Shown in pieces: positions 8,259-15,799 of a DNA stretch of 64,000 nucleotides. Each line of letters opens with the position of its first letter. The stretch's first letter is position 1. The notes beneath the pieces are model-generated. The model searched no databases. It worked only from the letters and a program-made list of their open reading frames with translations, and was not told the DNA's origin. Source of the stretch: Streptomyces sp. ATexAB-D23 (GTDB lineage Bacteria; Actinomycetota; Actinomycetes; Streptomycetales; Streptomycetaceae); contig NZ_KB892089.1 of assembly GCF_000373645.1 (NCBI RefSeq), positions 1 to 64,000 on the forward strand, written 5' to 3'. The position numbers and the translations under genes were made by a program.

Positions 8259-8372
8259 GTCATCACCCTCGCTACTCGTTCTTCCGGAAGGTGCGGAGAC
8301 GGCGCGCCGGGCCCTCGCCCCGCCGGGCCCGCACCGTACCAAGGCGGAGGCGGAGGCGGAGGCCGCGGGTGT

Positions 8373-9281
8373 TCAGTCCGGCCAGCGCCACTCGACGCCA
8401 TGGACGCCCGGTGCCGACTTCATCGGCAGCAGGTGGGTCGTGTGGAGGCCGTCGAGGGCCGCGAGCTGCCGGCTGGGCTCGGCGCCGAGGTGCCTGCGGT
8501 AGTAGTGCCAGCACGTCGCCGGCACGGCCGAGGGGTGGAAGCGGACCTGGAGCAGGTAGGTCTGCAACGGGGTGGTGACGCGGGACTCGTGCTGGTGGGA
8601 GACGCCCCCGGTAGCGGCAATGCGGACGGTGTACTCGACGACAGCGGTCTCGTTTCTGGCCAGTGGGCGCCCGAGCGGAATCTCGGCGACCACACAGTTC
8701 GGCTCCGGCCGGAACCAGGTGCGCGGAGGCGGTCCCGAGGGAACGGTGACGTCGAACGCGTCGTCCTTCGCCGCGTCCAGGGTGTGGACGACCGTCAGGT
8801 GGCGCGCGTTGGTGCGGGCGGCTCTGACCGCGACGGTGACGCGTACCTCGTCCACGAGGCGGTGCTCGTTGACGCGGACCGCCTCGTGGACGACCAGCCG
8901 CCGCAGGCCGGCGTTGAGGTGCGGGAAGGCGTCGCCGAGGGCCCTTTCGACGTCGGAGTTCTCGCCGTAGACGCCACGTACGGCGGCCGGGTCGTGGGGT
9001 GGGACCCAGCCGCGCGGCCGGCGCCGCAGCAGGGACCGCAGAGCGCCACCCGGCAGGCCGAGGAACGGCTCCAGGGCGTCGACGGCGCGCAGGGACTGCG
9101 ACCTCTCCGGCTGGCTGCGGCCGCTCTGCCAGTAGCTGAGGGTGGCGACACTGAGGGTGATTCCGTGCGACTTGAGATGATCGCGTACGACCTCCAATGA
9201 CAGCTCACGCCGCTGGAGAGCCGCCTTGAACGTGGTCGCGAACAACGTGTCCGGGTCGTCGGTGCGGGGAGCGTTCGCCAT
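8373..9281 (-). CDS. XRE-family HTH protein with a C-terminal beta-rich domain
   Basis: A 302-residue protein. Residues ~12-75 form a HTH of Cro/C1 type: LEVVRDHLKSHGITLSVATL then SYWQSGRSQPERSQSLRAVD. The remaining ~200 residues are beta-rich (EVRVTVAVRAARTNARHLTV, VAEIPLGRPL, HHESR-like and LLQVRFHPSAVPATCWHYYR segments) and resemble nothing I can name. It lacks membrane segments. It lies directly upstream of the LAL regulator gene on the same strand and downstream of the divergent-looking protease terminator. A sensory or effector role for the C-terminal domain is inference from the one-HTH-plus-domain layout. Confidence 0.65.
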   Translation of the reverse strand: MANAPRTDDPDTLFATTFKAALQRRELSLEVVRDHLKSHGITLSVATLSYWQSGRSQPERSQSLRAVDALEPFLGLPGGALRSLLRRRPRGWVPPHDPAAVRGVYGENSDVERALGDAFPHLNAGLRRLVVHEAVRVNEHRLVDEVRVTVAVRAARTNARHLTVVHTLDAAKDDAFDVTVPSGPPPRTWFRPEPNCVVAEIPLGRPLARNETAVVEYTVRIAATGGVSHQHESRVTTPLQTYLLQVRFHPSAVPATCWHYYRRHLGAEPSRQLAALDGLHTTHLLPMKSAPGVHGVEWRWPD

Positions 9282-9341
9282 GGCGTCTTCCAGCGGTGGA
9301 GGGTCTGTCTTCGGACGGAGGTCGGGGTTCTGGGCCCGAGG

Positions 9342-9405
9342 CCCGGGGGCGTCCCCCGGGAAGCAGCCGGGGGCCGCCCGCCCTGTTGCGTGAACGGCCC
9401 CCGGC
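9342..9405 (-). terminator. Double hairpin terminator of the S1 protease gene
   Basis: Two strong stems follow the protease stop codon on the minus strand: 9366-9375 with 9396-9405 (GCCGGGGGCC/GGCCCCCGGC, 10 bp) and 9342-9360 (CCCGGGGG-type, 8 bp, 3-base loop). They lie between the protease and the XRE gene and should end protease transcription. Confidence 0.6.
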
Positions 9406-9425
9406 CCTGCCTGCCGCGGATGTGA

Positions 9426-10631
9426 TCAGTTGGTGTTGAGCGTCAGCCCGTAGTACTGAAGGGCGTCGCCGAGGGGCTGGAAGTACGAGGAGCCGCGGGA
9501 GTTGACCCCACCGGTGCACTGCTGGTTGGTCGGGCCGCCGGAGGTCATGCCCTGGGCCTGGTTGCCGGAGATGTACGCACCACCGCTGTCACCGCCTTCG
9601 ACGCAGACGCTGGACGCGCCCAGACCGGTGATCACCGTGTCGGGGCCTCCGTTGAGATCGACGTACGTGACGGTGTTGTTGTACGAGGTGATCGAACCGC
9701 AGGTCCAGCCGGTGGTGGCACCGGACTTGCAGATCGCGGAGCCGACGGCCGCCCGGTTGCCGCCGTTGACGGCGATCGTCGAGGTGCTGCCCTGGCCCCA
9801 GGTGCCCACAGCGGTGACGATCGAGTGGCCGGAGTTGAGGGTCGCGATGCCCATGTCGACGCTGTTGCTGCCGAGCTTGTAACGGGTCTTGGAGCCTTGG
9901 GCGAAGGCCGTTCCGTCGTAGCGCAGGGTGTTCACGACGCAGTGCCCCGCGGTCACCAGGTACTGCCTCCCGGAGCTGTCGTGCGCCCCGTAGCCGACGG
10001 AGCACCAGCCGCTGGTGTTGTTGAGCGTCATCTTGCTGCCGGGGTAGATCGCGGTTTTGGCTTCGAGCTGATCCTGGCCGCGCACGATCTCGACGGCCGC
10101 GCCCTGTTCGGCGGCCTTGGCGAGGAACGCCTTGGCGGCGGCCCCCCGGTCGTTGTTGACCTTGACGGTCACCTTGTCGGCGGCCAGGTCCACGGACCAG
10201 GAAGCCACTCCGGAGGGGACCTTCTTCGCGGCGAGGGCGTCCAGCCGGGACTTGACCTCGTCGAGCGCCGCCTGCCCTCTCGCGGGCACCCGGGCCGCGA
10301 GGCCGGCCTTCTCCACCTTGGCCGCCTCGGCCTTGTCGCCGACGTTGACGGTCAGCCTGCCGGAGCCGTCGAAGAAGGCCCCGTCGTCGGCTATGCCGCT
10401 CTTCGTGAGCGCGGCCAGCCTGGCCTGCTGGGCGCCCTGCCGGTCCACTCGTTCGGTCGCGGCCTTCTCACTCACACCGAGCGAAGCGGCCAACGCCCGG
10501 ACCATCTCGGGCTGGTAGCGGGGGGCGGACTCCGTCTCCTGTGCCTGGGCCAGGGTCTGGGTTCCGAGGACTGCCGAGGCCGAGAGCGCGATGCCCAGCG
10601 CTGCCATGCGGTACTTACGGGAGTTACGCAC
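9426..10631 (-). CDS. Secreted S1 family serine protease (streptogrisin/alpha-lytic type)
   Basis: A 401-residue preproenzyme from a GTG start at 10631 with AAGGGA six bases upstream. It has a Sec signal peptide (about 1-31, MAALGIALSASAVLGT core, AQA cleavage region), a propeptide (~32-190) with the alpha-lytic pro-domain character (YQPEMVRALAASLGVSEKAA), and a mature chymotrypsin fold beginning near TAIYPGSKMTLN. The catalytic triad is visible as TAGHC (His), SVDMGIA (Asp) and VEGGDSGGA (Ser), with cysteine pairs around His and Ser typical of streptogrisins. It is an extracellular protease whose pro-domain acts as folding chaperone. It stands alone between strong hairpins, so it is monocistronic. 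Confidence 0.9.
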   Translation of the reverse strand: MRNSRKYRMAALGIALSASAVLGTQTLAQAQETESAPRYQPEMVRALAASLGVSEKAATERVDRQGAQQARLAALTKSGIADDGAFFDGSGRLTVNVGDKAEAAKVEKAGLAARVPARGQAALDEVKSRLDALAAKKVPSGVASWSVDLAADKVTVKVNNDRGAAAKAFLAKAAEQGAAVEIVRGQDQLEAKTAIYPGSKMTLNNTSGWCSVGYGAHDSSGRQYLVTAGHCVVNTLRYDGTAFAQGSKTRYKLGSNSVDMGIATLNSGHSIVTAVGTWGQGSTSTIAVNGGNRAAVGSAICKSGATTGWTCGSITSYNNTVTYVDLNGGPDTVITGLGASSVCVEGGDSGGAYISGNQAQGMTSGGPTNQQCTGGVNSRGSSYFQPLGDALQYYGLTLNTN

Positions 10632-11211
10632 GTTGATCCCTTCTGATGGCAGCCAGAAACTCAAGGGGGGTGTACACCGGAATGCACGAACAACGCACCG
10701 GCGAAGGCGGTTTCTGGCCGACGGAGAGTCATCGACTCGCCGCGAACGGAACTATTGCCCAGCGATCGAAGGGATTTCAATACGCGTGCGGCGGGAATAT
10801 TTCTTAACAGAGTCCGCGGCATTCCTGTTGAATGGAAATCAAGCGAAAGGGCGTCACCTGACGCCCTTTCGGGAACGGGTCACGCCCAGCGGTGCCGCCC
10901 GCCCCGGACCCTAGAGGAATCGGGCTCGTCGTTACATCAGGAGGGCGGATTCACGTATACGCAGAAAACCCGGCGCACCCAGGGGCTCAGCCGATGGCCC
11001 GGGATACGTATGGGTGATTGACCGTTCCGGATATTCGGGAACCGGGCGGCTTCGTACGCCGGCGGAGGCCGGTCAGCGACCGCACGGGCACGAAGACGAG
11101 CGGTCGCCGAGGAACGAACCCTCCGCACCACGATCATGGCGGCGGGCCGGGAAACGAGAGCGTGACAACCTCAGAAGCGAGGGAGCGGATGCGGCATGCG
11201 ACGATGTCAGG
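10632..11211. promoter_or_regulatory. 580-bp intergenic region, protease promoter side and hairpin
   Basis: No gene is supported here. The protease must be transcribed leftward from the left half, where a perfect 10-bp palindrome GGTGTACACC lies at 10669-10678 and GAGTC-ATC-GACTC is near 10722. A strong hairpin (separate entry) lies at 10844-10871. The right part (10900-11211) is AT-richer than average and leads into a small membrane protein gene, with no clear promoter visible to me. Confidence 0.4.
10844..10871. terminator. Perfect 12-bp stem, 4-base loop hairpin
   Basis: CGAAAGGGCGTC and its exact complement flank ACCT. It lies upstream of the protease gene and upstream of the membrane protein gene, so it ends neither coding region. 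It may insulate the two promoters or terminate a short unannotated transcript; both readings are inference. Confidence 0.5.
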
Positions 11212-11655
11212 ATGTCTCGCCGATCACGCTTCCTGTCGTGGACTGCCCCAGCAGCCGTGTCTGCCGTTCTGCTCGGCCTATTCATCTACGCCCAGGACGA
11301 CAAGGGTGATTCCGAGGTCTTCCCGGCCAACACCGAGGCCACATCACCCGCGGTGGCCCGGACTGTGCGTGAGCACCTTCATCTGTCCCGCCCGTCGGGG
11401 AAGGAGAAGACGGTGCGGATGACCGTGGACGGCATCCTGCGCGGACAGCACTACAACTTCGTCGCGGGCACCCTGGACTTCCTTGACGATGAGAGTGAGG
11501 TCATCGACAGGGTCCCGTTCCACGACGGGGGTCTGGCCGACGGACCGACAGAGAGTTCGACCAGCGAGCACGTTCCGCACCAGCGCCTCGACGACATCTC
11601 CTCGGTCGAGCTTGGACCTGGACTGAAGTTTTCACAGTGGCGTAGCAAGCCGTAG
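11212..11655 (+). CDS. Membrane-anchored or secreted protein of unknown function
   Basis: A 147-residue protein from ATG at 11212. Residues ~9-27 (TAPAAVSAVLLGLFIYAQ) are one membrane segment or an uncleaved signal, followed by an acidic linker DDKGDSEVFPANTEATSP and a ~90-residue outside domain containing KTVRMTVDGILRGQHYNFVAG and TLDFLDDESEVIDRVPFHD. I do not recognise a family. The ribosome site is weak (CAGG). The gene is isolated: a 580-bp gap lies upstream and transposase debris lies downstream. A surface role is inferred from the topology only. Confidence 0.5.
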   Translation: MSRRSRFLSWTAPAAVSAVLLGLFIYAQDDKGDSEVFPANTEATSPAVARTVREHLHLSRPSGKEKTVRMTVDGILRGQHYNFVAGTLDFLDDESEVIDRVPFHDGGLADGPTESSTSEHVPHQRLDDISSVELGPGLKFSQWRSKP

Positions 11656-12346
11656 AGCGATGAACGAGGTCGACCGTGACCCATCTGGCGATCTGACCGT
11701 AAGACCATCACCACCGCAGTGAACGTCAGCGACATTACCCAGGCCCTCGCCCTCGTCGACGGGATCCCACCGGTGGCCGGGCGTCCGGGCCACCACGACA
11801 TCTTCCTCCCATTGGCGTGCGGCCTGATCTGTCGGCGGCGACTCAAGAAGACCCACTCGTGATCCTGTTACGAGCTCATGAGGAACTCCGGATCACCCGA
11901 GCAGCGCGGGCTGCACATCTTCACGGGGCCGGCCGACACCTGGTCGGACGCCCTCCGCATCACCCGCGAGACCTGCGACACGGCCACAGCCTCGCAGCAG
12001 GCGGGCTTCCCGCTCCCCCGCCGGCGCCCGGACGGCCGCGGAGCGCGCGGCCTGCGCCCCGGCTGGGGCTTCGACTTGCCTGCCGCGACCGTGGACACCT
12101 GGCCGTACGGAGGGACGAACGCGGCAACGCGTTTCTGGCCTTCTGACCGACTCCGCCTTTTTCTACGTATCCGTAAATCGGCGGTCCGTATGGAATCGGC
12201 AGCGATTCACTCCCTAGAATTTCGACGAAGCCCGAAAGGCCACCATGCAGGCGGGAACGGTTCATCCACAGATGATTCCCGGTTCCGGCCCGGCTCCGGT
12301 GCCGGCGATTCGAAGACCACCACCCCTTCGAAGCCACTGCCACCGA
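11656..12346. other. 691-bp stretch with transposase debris and no intact gene
   Basis: The first ~200 bp hold an IS5-type transposase scrap (separate entry). From ~11870 to 12346 I see no gene with credible codon use and family similarity. The part 12150-12260 is AT-rich for this genome. A 7-bp inverted repeat TTCGAAG/CTTCGAA at about 12310-12335 could be a weak terminator for the leftward NUDIX gene. Confidence 0.4.
11701..11860 (+). pseudogene. IS5-type transposase remnant
   Basis: Starting at 11701 the forward frame reads KTITTAVNVSDITQALALVD and then GIPPVAGRPG, which is the DDE region preceding the second catalytic block in IS5/IS1182-like Streptomyces transposases (a conserved L-L-D-x-I-P-P-x-x-G-R-x-G run). 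The following RGYD block is missing and the frame degrades. No inverted terminal repeats are visible at the edges, so only an internal scrap is left. Confidence 0.6.
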
Positions 12347-12907
12347 TCAGGCCATGGGCCGCGGCGAGAAAGCCCGCCGCGGCCCATGGTTCTTGGCGCA
12401 GACGCGTCGAGCGATCCGGGACGACGCCGACCCGCCCGGTACAACTGGCGAAGGCCGGGTCCGGGGCAGCCCGCGACACAACCACCGCCTCTTCGCGACG
12501 CGTCCGGGAGGCTGGGCAAACGTCGTGCCGTCGTGCGTGCGCACCTGCGGCGTACCGCCCAGAAGGGCATCGGCGACCCGGACCGCGTAGACCTCGGTCA
12601 TGCGGCCGGCCACCTCGTCCGGAGTCAGCCACTCGACTGCCGTTGATTCAGCGGACAGTTGCTCGTATCCGCCTTCGGTGCGGCAACGGAAGACCAGGGC
12701 GACCATGCCGCGCGACGTATTCTTGTAGACACCGGTCAACCGGTCCACCCGCACCTCGATGCCGGTCTCCTCATAAACCTCGCGCCGGGCACCGTCCTCC
12801 GGAGCCTCGGCCAGTTCGAGCACACCCCCGGGCGGTTCCCAGGCCCCGTTGTCGGCCCGCCTGATCACCAATACCCGGCCGTCCTCCCGGACGACGACTC
12901 CGGCCAC
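12347..12907 (-). CDS. NUDIX hydrolase (intact copy, altered C-terminus)
   Basis: A complete NUDIX box is visible: GGVLELAEAPEDGARREVYE followed by ETGIEV (G-x5-E-x7-REUxEExGU), preceded by the first strand VAGVVVREDGRVLVIRR. The enzyme class hydrolyses nucleoside diphosphate-linked compounds with Mg2+; the substrate is not predictable. The in-frame start is GTG at 12907; an in-frame stop lies ~50 bases further up and no Shine-Dalgarno site is present, so a leaderless transcript is possible. The last ~55 residues (after LLGGTPQVRTHDG) are Arg-rich and unlike the family, which suggests the 3' end was replaced by rearrangement. A 90-bp paralogous scrap lies at 4528-4617. Confidence 0.75.
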   Translation of the reverse strand: MAGVVVREDGRVLVIRRADNGAWEPPGGVLELAEAPEDGARREVYEETGIEVRVDRLTGVYKNTSRGMVALVFRCRTEGGYEQLSAESTAVEWLTPDEVAGRMTEVYAVRVADALLGGTPQVRTHDGTTFAQPPGRVAKRRWLCRGLPRTRPSPVVPGGSASSRIARRVCAKNHGPRRAFSPRPMA

Positions 12908-12952
12908 GGAAACGGAGTGGAGCGGTAGTGACGGGGTCTCCTGGCGGTTGTT

Positions 12953-12968
12953 ACTCCCGTACGGGAGT
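12953..12968. promoter_or_regulatory. 16-bp perfect palindrome ACTCCCGTACGGGAGT
   Basis: This lies between the divergent NUDIX and CDI-immunity genes. On the minus strand it is directly preceded to give TTGACTCCCGTACGGGAGT, in which TTGACT could be a -35 element. The ACTCC...GGAGT ends recall MerR-family operators, which sit between -35 and -10. No good -10 follows at the expected distance, and no MerR gene is in view, so the assignment is tentative; the palindrome itself is certain. Confidence 0.5.
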
Positions 12969-13056
12969 CAAGCATCCCCCCTGTGGTCCCGGTGGCCCGC
13001 CGGCCGGCACACCTGACAGGACGCCTGCCCGGAAGAGCGTCCGGGGCAGGGCGACA

Positions 13057-13563
13057 ATGAATCCCATGGGCCCCCTGCTGCACCTCGACCGCACGCTCGA
13101 TGAGCTTGACCCGCCCCGCTGGGCGGCACCTCCCTCCGATGCGACCCGGTTGGTCCGCACGGTGCATGAGTTGCGGCGCGTTCCGCTGGGCGAACTCCGC
13201 CCGGCGGACCTGCGCACGCTCGTCTCCCAGCAGGTGGCGTTGCCGTTCGTTCTCCCTCTCGCAGTAAGGCTGTTGGTGGAGGAGCCGCTGCTCGACGCCT
13301 ACTTCTACGAGGGCGACCTGCTGCTCGCCACCGTGAACGTGCCTGCGTCGGCCTGGGCTCTGCTGCCGGAGCCGGGAGCCCAGTTGCGTACCGCCATCGC
13401 GGCCCTGCCGGAGGCGGCAGTCGCCGAGCTGCCACGCGGCGCCGCCGAGGAGGTCGCCCGCTTCGTCGCCGGGCCCGAATCGCTGAGCCGACTGCGCCAA
13501 TCCGCTGCCAAGACCCGACGTCGCCGTTCAGAGCGGGGAGTTGGGGACGCTCAGAGCGGGTAA
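13057..13563 (+). CDS. CdiI-like contact-dependent growth inhibition immunity protein (orphan)
   Basis: A 168-residue protein from ATG at 13057 (AGGG upstream). It carries hallmarks of the Streptomyces proteins annotated as CDI-system immunity proteins: HLDRTLDELDPPRW at the start, GELRPADLRTLVSQQ, LPLAVRLLVEEPLLDAYFY and EGDLLLATV. There is no signal or membrane segment. Immunity proteins of this class bind and neutralise a toxin domain in the cytoplasm. No toxin gene is adjacent. The stop codon (13561-13563) and last codons lie in sequence shared with the leader of the duplicated membrane protein, so the 3' end sits on a duplication junction. A frameshifted copy is at 16122-16240. Confidence 0.7.
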   Translation: MNPMGPLLHLDRTLDELDPPRWAAPPSDATRLVRTVHELRRVPLGELRPADLRTLVSQQVALPFVLPLAVRLLVEEPLLDAYFYEGDLLLATVNVPASAWALLPEPGAQLRTAIAALPEAAVAELPRGAAEEVARFVAGPESLSRLRQSAAKTRRRRSERGVGDAQSG

Positions 13564-13572
13564 CACTATGCG

Positions 13573-13760
13573 ATGGTCACCACCACCATCGTGGCTCCGG
13601 CATGTTCGCGATCGCGGCTTCCCTCCTCGCCCACCTGCGACCCGTACAACACGTCGAGGACACACCGAAGACGCACGTGGTCATCCGGAGGACCGGCCCC
13701 GCCCCGGCGGCACAGGAACCCGCCCCGTTCGACCGGGCCACCCTGCTACGCCACGAACCG
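13573..13760 (+). pseudogene. Decayed copy of the membrane-anchored protein at 4746-5384
   Basis: The first ~60 bp align with the start of the intact gene (ATGGTCACYAYCRCCATCG and following), then about 250 bp are deleted and the similarity resumes with HLRPVQHVEDTPKTHV..., matching the intact protein in about 22 of 35 residues up to a shared FDR. The two parts are in different frames, so no full product can be made. The rest up to 13777 shows nothing recognisable. Confidence 0.75.
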
Positions 13761-13777
13761 CCGCACGGAACCGGCCC

Positions 13778-14140
13778 TCACCGCACGGCTTCGATGGCCT
13801 CGAAGATGTCGGCATCGGTCTCCTGCTGCCAACCCGGCAGCTCGGCCCAGTCCGCGACGTATCCGGGCTTCGGGTCCTCGAAGTGCTTGTACATCTGGGC
13901 CGTCCAGCACAGGGCGACGAACCGCCCCTTCTGCTCCCGCGACAGCCGCGCCGCCTGCCCACCACTCACCGCGAGGAACTGCCGCACCTGCTCGTACACG
14001 GCACCCGCCGCCTCCCGCTCCCACTGCGGGGTGTCGTCCCACGGCGTGACGTACCCGGCCTTCGGCTCCCCGGGAAAGTGCCGCCGCACACCGGCGATCC
14101 AGCTCTCCCGGAACAACCGCGCCCCTTCGGTCTGTGACAT
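13778..14140 (-). CDS. Conserved Streptomyces protein with an internal repeat
   Basis: A 120-residue protein, ATG at 14140 with GGAG upstream, starting 14 bp after the XRE-TPR regulator stop, so the two are co-transcribed. Two similar halves are visible: WIAGVRRHFPGEPKAGYVTPW with DDTPQWERE, and QMYKHFEDPKPGYVADW with AELPGWQQET. Each half has an aromatic-Pro-rich core followed by a Glu/Gln-rich helix, suggesting a duplicated small domain. I recall similar proteins as hypothetical in many Streptomyces. No signal peptide. The link to the regulator suggests an accessory or effector role, but there is no direct evidence. Confidence 0.65.
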   Translation of the reverse strand: MSQTEGARLFRESWIAGVRRHFPGEPKAGYVTPWDDTPQWEREAAGAVYEQVRQFLAVSGGQAARLSREQKGRFVALCWTAQMYKHFEDPKPGYVADWAELPGWQQETDADIFEAIEAVR

Positions 14141-14154
14141 AACCACGCCTCTCC

Positions 14155-15408
14155 TCACAGTGTGTTGAGCACGCCGATTTCCGCCCTCAGCTCTGCCACA
14201 CGCCGGTCGCGGCTCAAGGACCCGAACTCGTCGCACAGGGCTTGGAGTCTACGGGCGACATACCCGGACCCCGAGGCGCGCGCCAGGCCGACAGCCTCGT
14301 TTCCGTACGCGATCACCTGGTCCGGATCGCGCCGTTTCGCGCCGACGGCGGCCAGGTCGACAAGCACGGCGGCCCGTCGCCGGTAGGACTGCCCGGAGGC
14401 CAAAGCCGTTTGCTTGAGGGCCTCCTGCAAAGCCTGCTCCGCCAATTCCACACGACCGAGCTGCACGTATCGGGAGCCTCGCTCCTCCATGAGCCGCGCC
14501 CCGTCGAACCTCAGCCATCCGCCGCTGATGCCGCGCCCCGTCAAGTCCCGCACGCGCTCCGCCTGGTCCATCGCCCGCTCGCAGGCGCCCAGATCACCGA
14601 GACCGGCGTACGCCTCAGCCTGGACCGACGCGACCCAATGGCGCGTCGAAAGGTGAGTGTCGCCCCGTTCCGCCAGCCTCGCAGCGGCCCCGAGCATCTG
14701 TGCAGCCTGCCGATAGCGCCGCTCCGACATGTCGACGTAGGCGTGCCGAACGAGCGCACACGCCCATAGGTCGTACGCATCGGCGTCCTTGCTGACCGAT
14801 GCCGCCAATGAGTACGAAGCTGCCGCGTCGGCGTACTTGCTGCCGTCGAAGGCCACCTCTCCGGCGAGCTGAAACAGGTCGGCCGCTGCGTTCAGCAGCG
14901 GACGGGGGCTCCCACGGTGCCCGGCGAGAGCCTCGGTAAGGGCCATCAGCTGGTCCCGGACAACGGGGTAGACAGATCCTTTGGAACGGGCCAGTTGATA
15001 AACCTGCCACAGATGGCCGTTCATGCGTGCGAAGTCGGCCGGCTCTCCTCGGCGTACGCCGTCGACGAGAGCCTCGGCCTCTTCCGCCGGCAGGGCGGTC
15101 AGGGCCCCGCTGATGGTCAGTATCCGAAGGAATTCACGGCGAATCATTTCGTCGGAGTCTCCCGCGTCGTGGGATTGTGCGGACTGGTGCCCGACCGCCT
15201 TCTGCCTTGCGACTCGCGGCGGCAGCAGAAAGCCATCCAGTTCATGGAGGCTGACCTCCAGCGCTAAAGCCAGGCGTCGTCTCTGGGCGGGCTGCGGCTG
15301 GATTGTGCCCCTCTCCCAGCGCCCGACCGTCGTACGGTCCACGCCCACCAGCTCAGCCAGTTTCTCCTGACTGTAGCCCAGCGTCCTGCGCCGCTCCGCC
15401 AGCCCCAT
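14155..15408 (-). CDS. XRE-family regulator with C-terminal TPR domain (contains a TTA codon)
   Basis: A 417-residue regulator, ATG at 15408 with GAGGGAGG eight bases upstream. Residues ~3-58 are a Cro/C1 HTH (RRRTLGYSQEKLAELVGVDR, TTVGRWERGTIQPQPAQR). After a ~40-residue linker, residues ~110-410 form TPR-like helical repeats (AAASYSLAASVSKDADAYDL, HWVASVQAEAYAGLGDLGAC). This layout is typical of Streptomyces peptide- or partner-sensing regulators located beside tiny genes. Codon 48 (15265-15267 on the forward strand) is a TTA leucine codon, so translation should need the bldA tRNA. Downstream it is followed after 14 bp by the 120-residue protein; upstream and divergent are two small genes. 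Confidence 0.8.
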   Translation of the reverse strand: MGLAERRRTLGYSQEKLAELVGVDRTTVGRWERGTIQPQPAQRRRLALALEVSLHELDGFLLPPRVARQKAVGHQSAQSHDAGDSDEMIRREFLRILTISGALTALPAEEAEALVDGVRRGEPADFARMNGHLWQVYQLARSKGSVYPVVRDQLMALTEALAGHRGSPRPLLNAAADLFQLAGEVAFDGSKYADAAASYSLAASVSKDADAYDLWACALVRHAYVDMSERRYRQAAQMLGAAARLAERGDTHLSTRHWVASVQAEAYAGLGDLGACERAMDQAERVRDLTGRGISGGWLRFDGARLMEERGSRYVQLGRVELAEQALQEALKQTALASGQSYRRRAAVLVDLAAVGAKRRDPDQVIAYGNEAVGLARASGSGYVARRLQALCDEFGSLSRDRRVAELRAEIGVLNTL

Positions 15409-15559
15409 GGCGCCTCCCTCACTCCGACTCCGACCGGCTCCGCGCCATGCCCGAATCTGCATCAAGAGTGCCGCATCGATGCCGTGGAGACCTGCGATTT
15501 CGCGCGATTTCCTGGTTGTCGAGCAGGACGGACGCACGGCCTCACCAAGGAGTTCAATC

Positions 15560-15799
15560 ATGACCACGGGAAGAGAATCCCTGATGCAAGGGCTGGAACG
15601 CCGCACCCCAGCGCGGGACCAGGACACCGACACACGTGTCGTCATGACGCTCAGGGTCTCTCGCGACTCCGGCCGGACATGGGGGCCGAGGAGGGACGTG
15701 CGGGCGGGCAACGACCGGGGGGTGCCCGTCGGCTCCTGGATGTTCCCGCCGTGCACGTGCCCGCGCTGCGCCGGCCGCTCCATCCGAACGGCGCTGTGA
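15560..15799 (+). CDS. Small conserved protein divergent from the XRE regulator
   Basis: A 79-residue protein, ATG at 15560 with AAGGAG eight bases upstream. The C-terminal FPPCTCPRCAGR resembles the conserved ending of small Streptomyces proteins that travel with XRE-TPR regulators; the CxCxxC arrangement could bind a metal. The middle VVMTLRVSRDSGRTWGPRRD is beta-like. It overlaps the next gene by one base (TGATG), so translation is coupled. The function is unknown, and the likely link to the divergent regulator is based on position. Confidence 0.6.
   Translation: MTTGRESLMQGLERRTPARDQDTDTRVVMTLRVSRDSGRTWGPRRDVRAGNDRGVPVGSWMFPPCTCPRCAGRSIRTAL

Noticed and set aside
5490..9200. A very long open frame on the forward strand opposite the LAL and XRE genes
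   Set aside because: It has no ribosome site, no domain and Gly/Arg/Pro-rich composition; it exists because antisense frames of high-GC genes rarely contain stops.
12245..12646. Forward open frame starting behind GGCCACC near 12245
   Set aside because: It lies mostly antisense to the NUDIX gene and shows no family or ribosome site.
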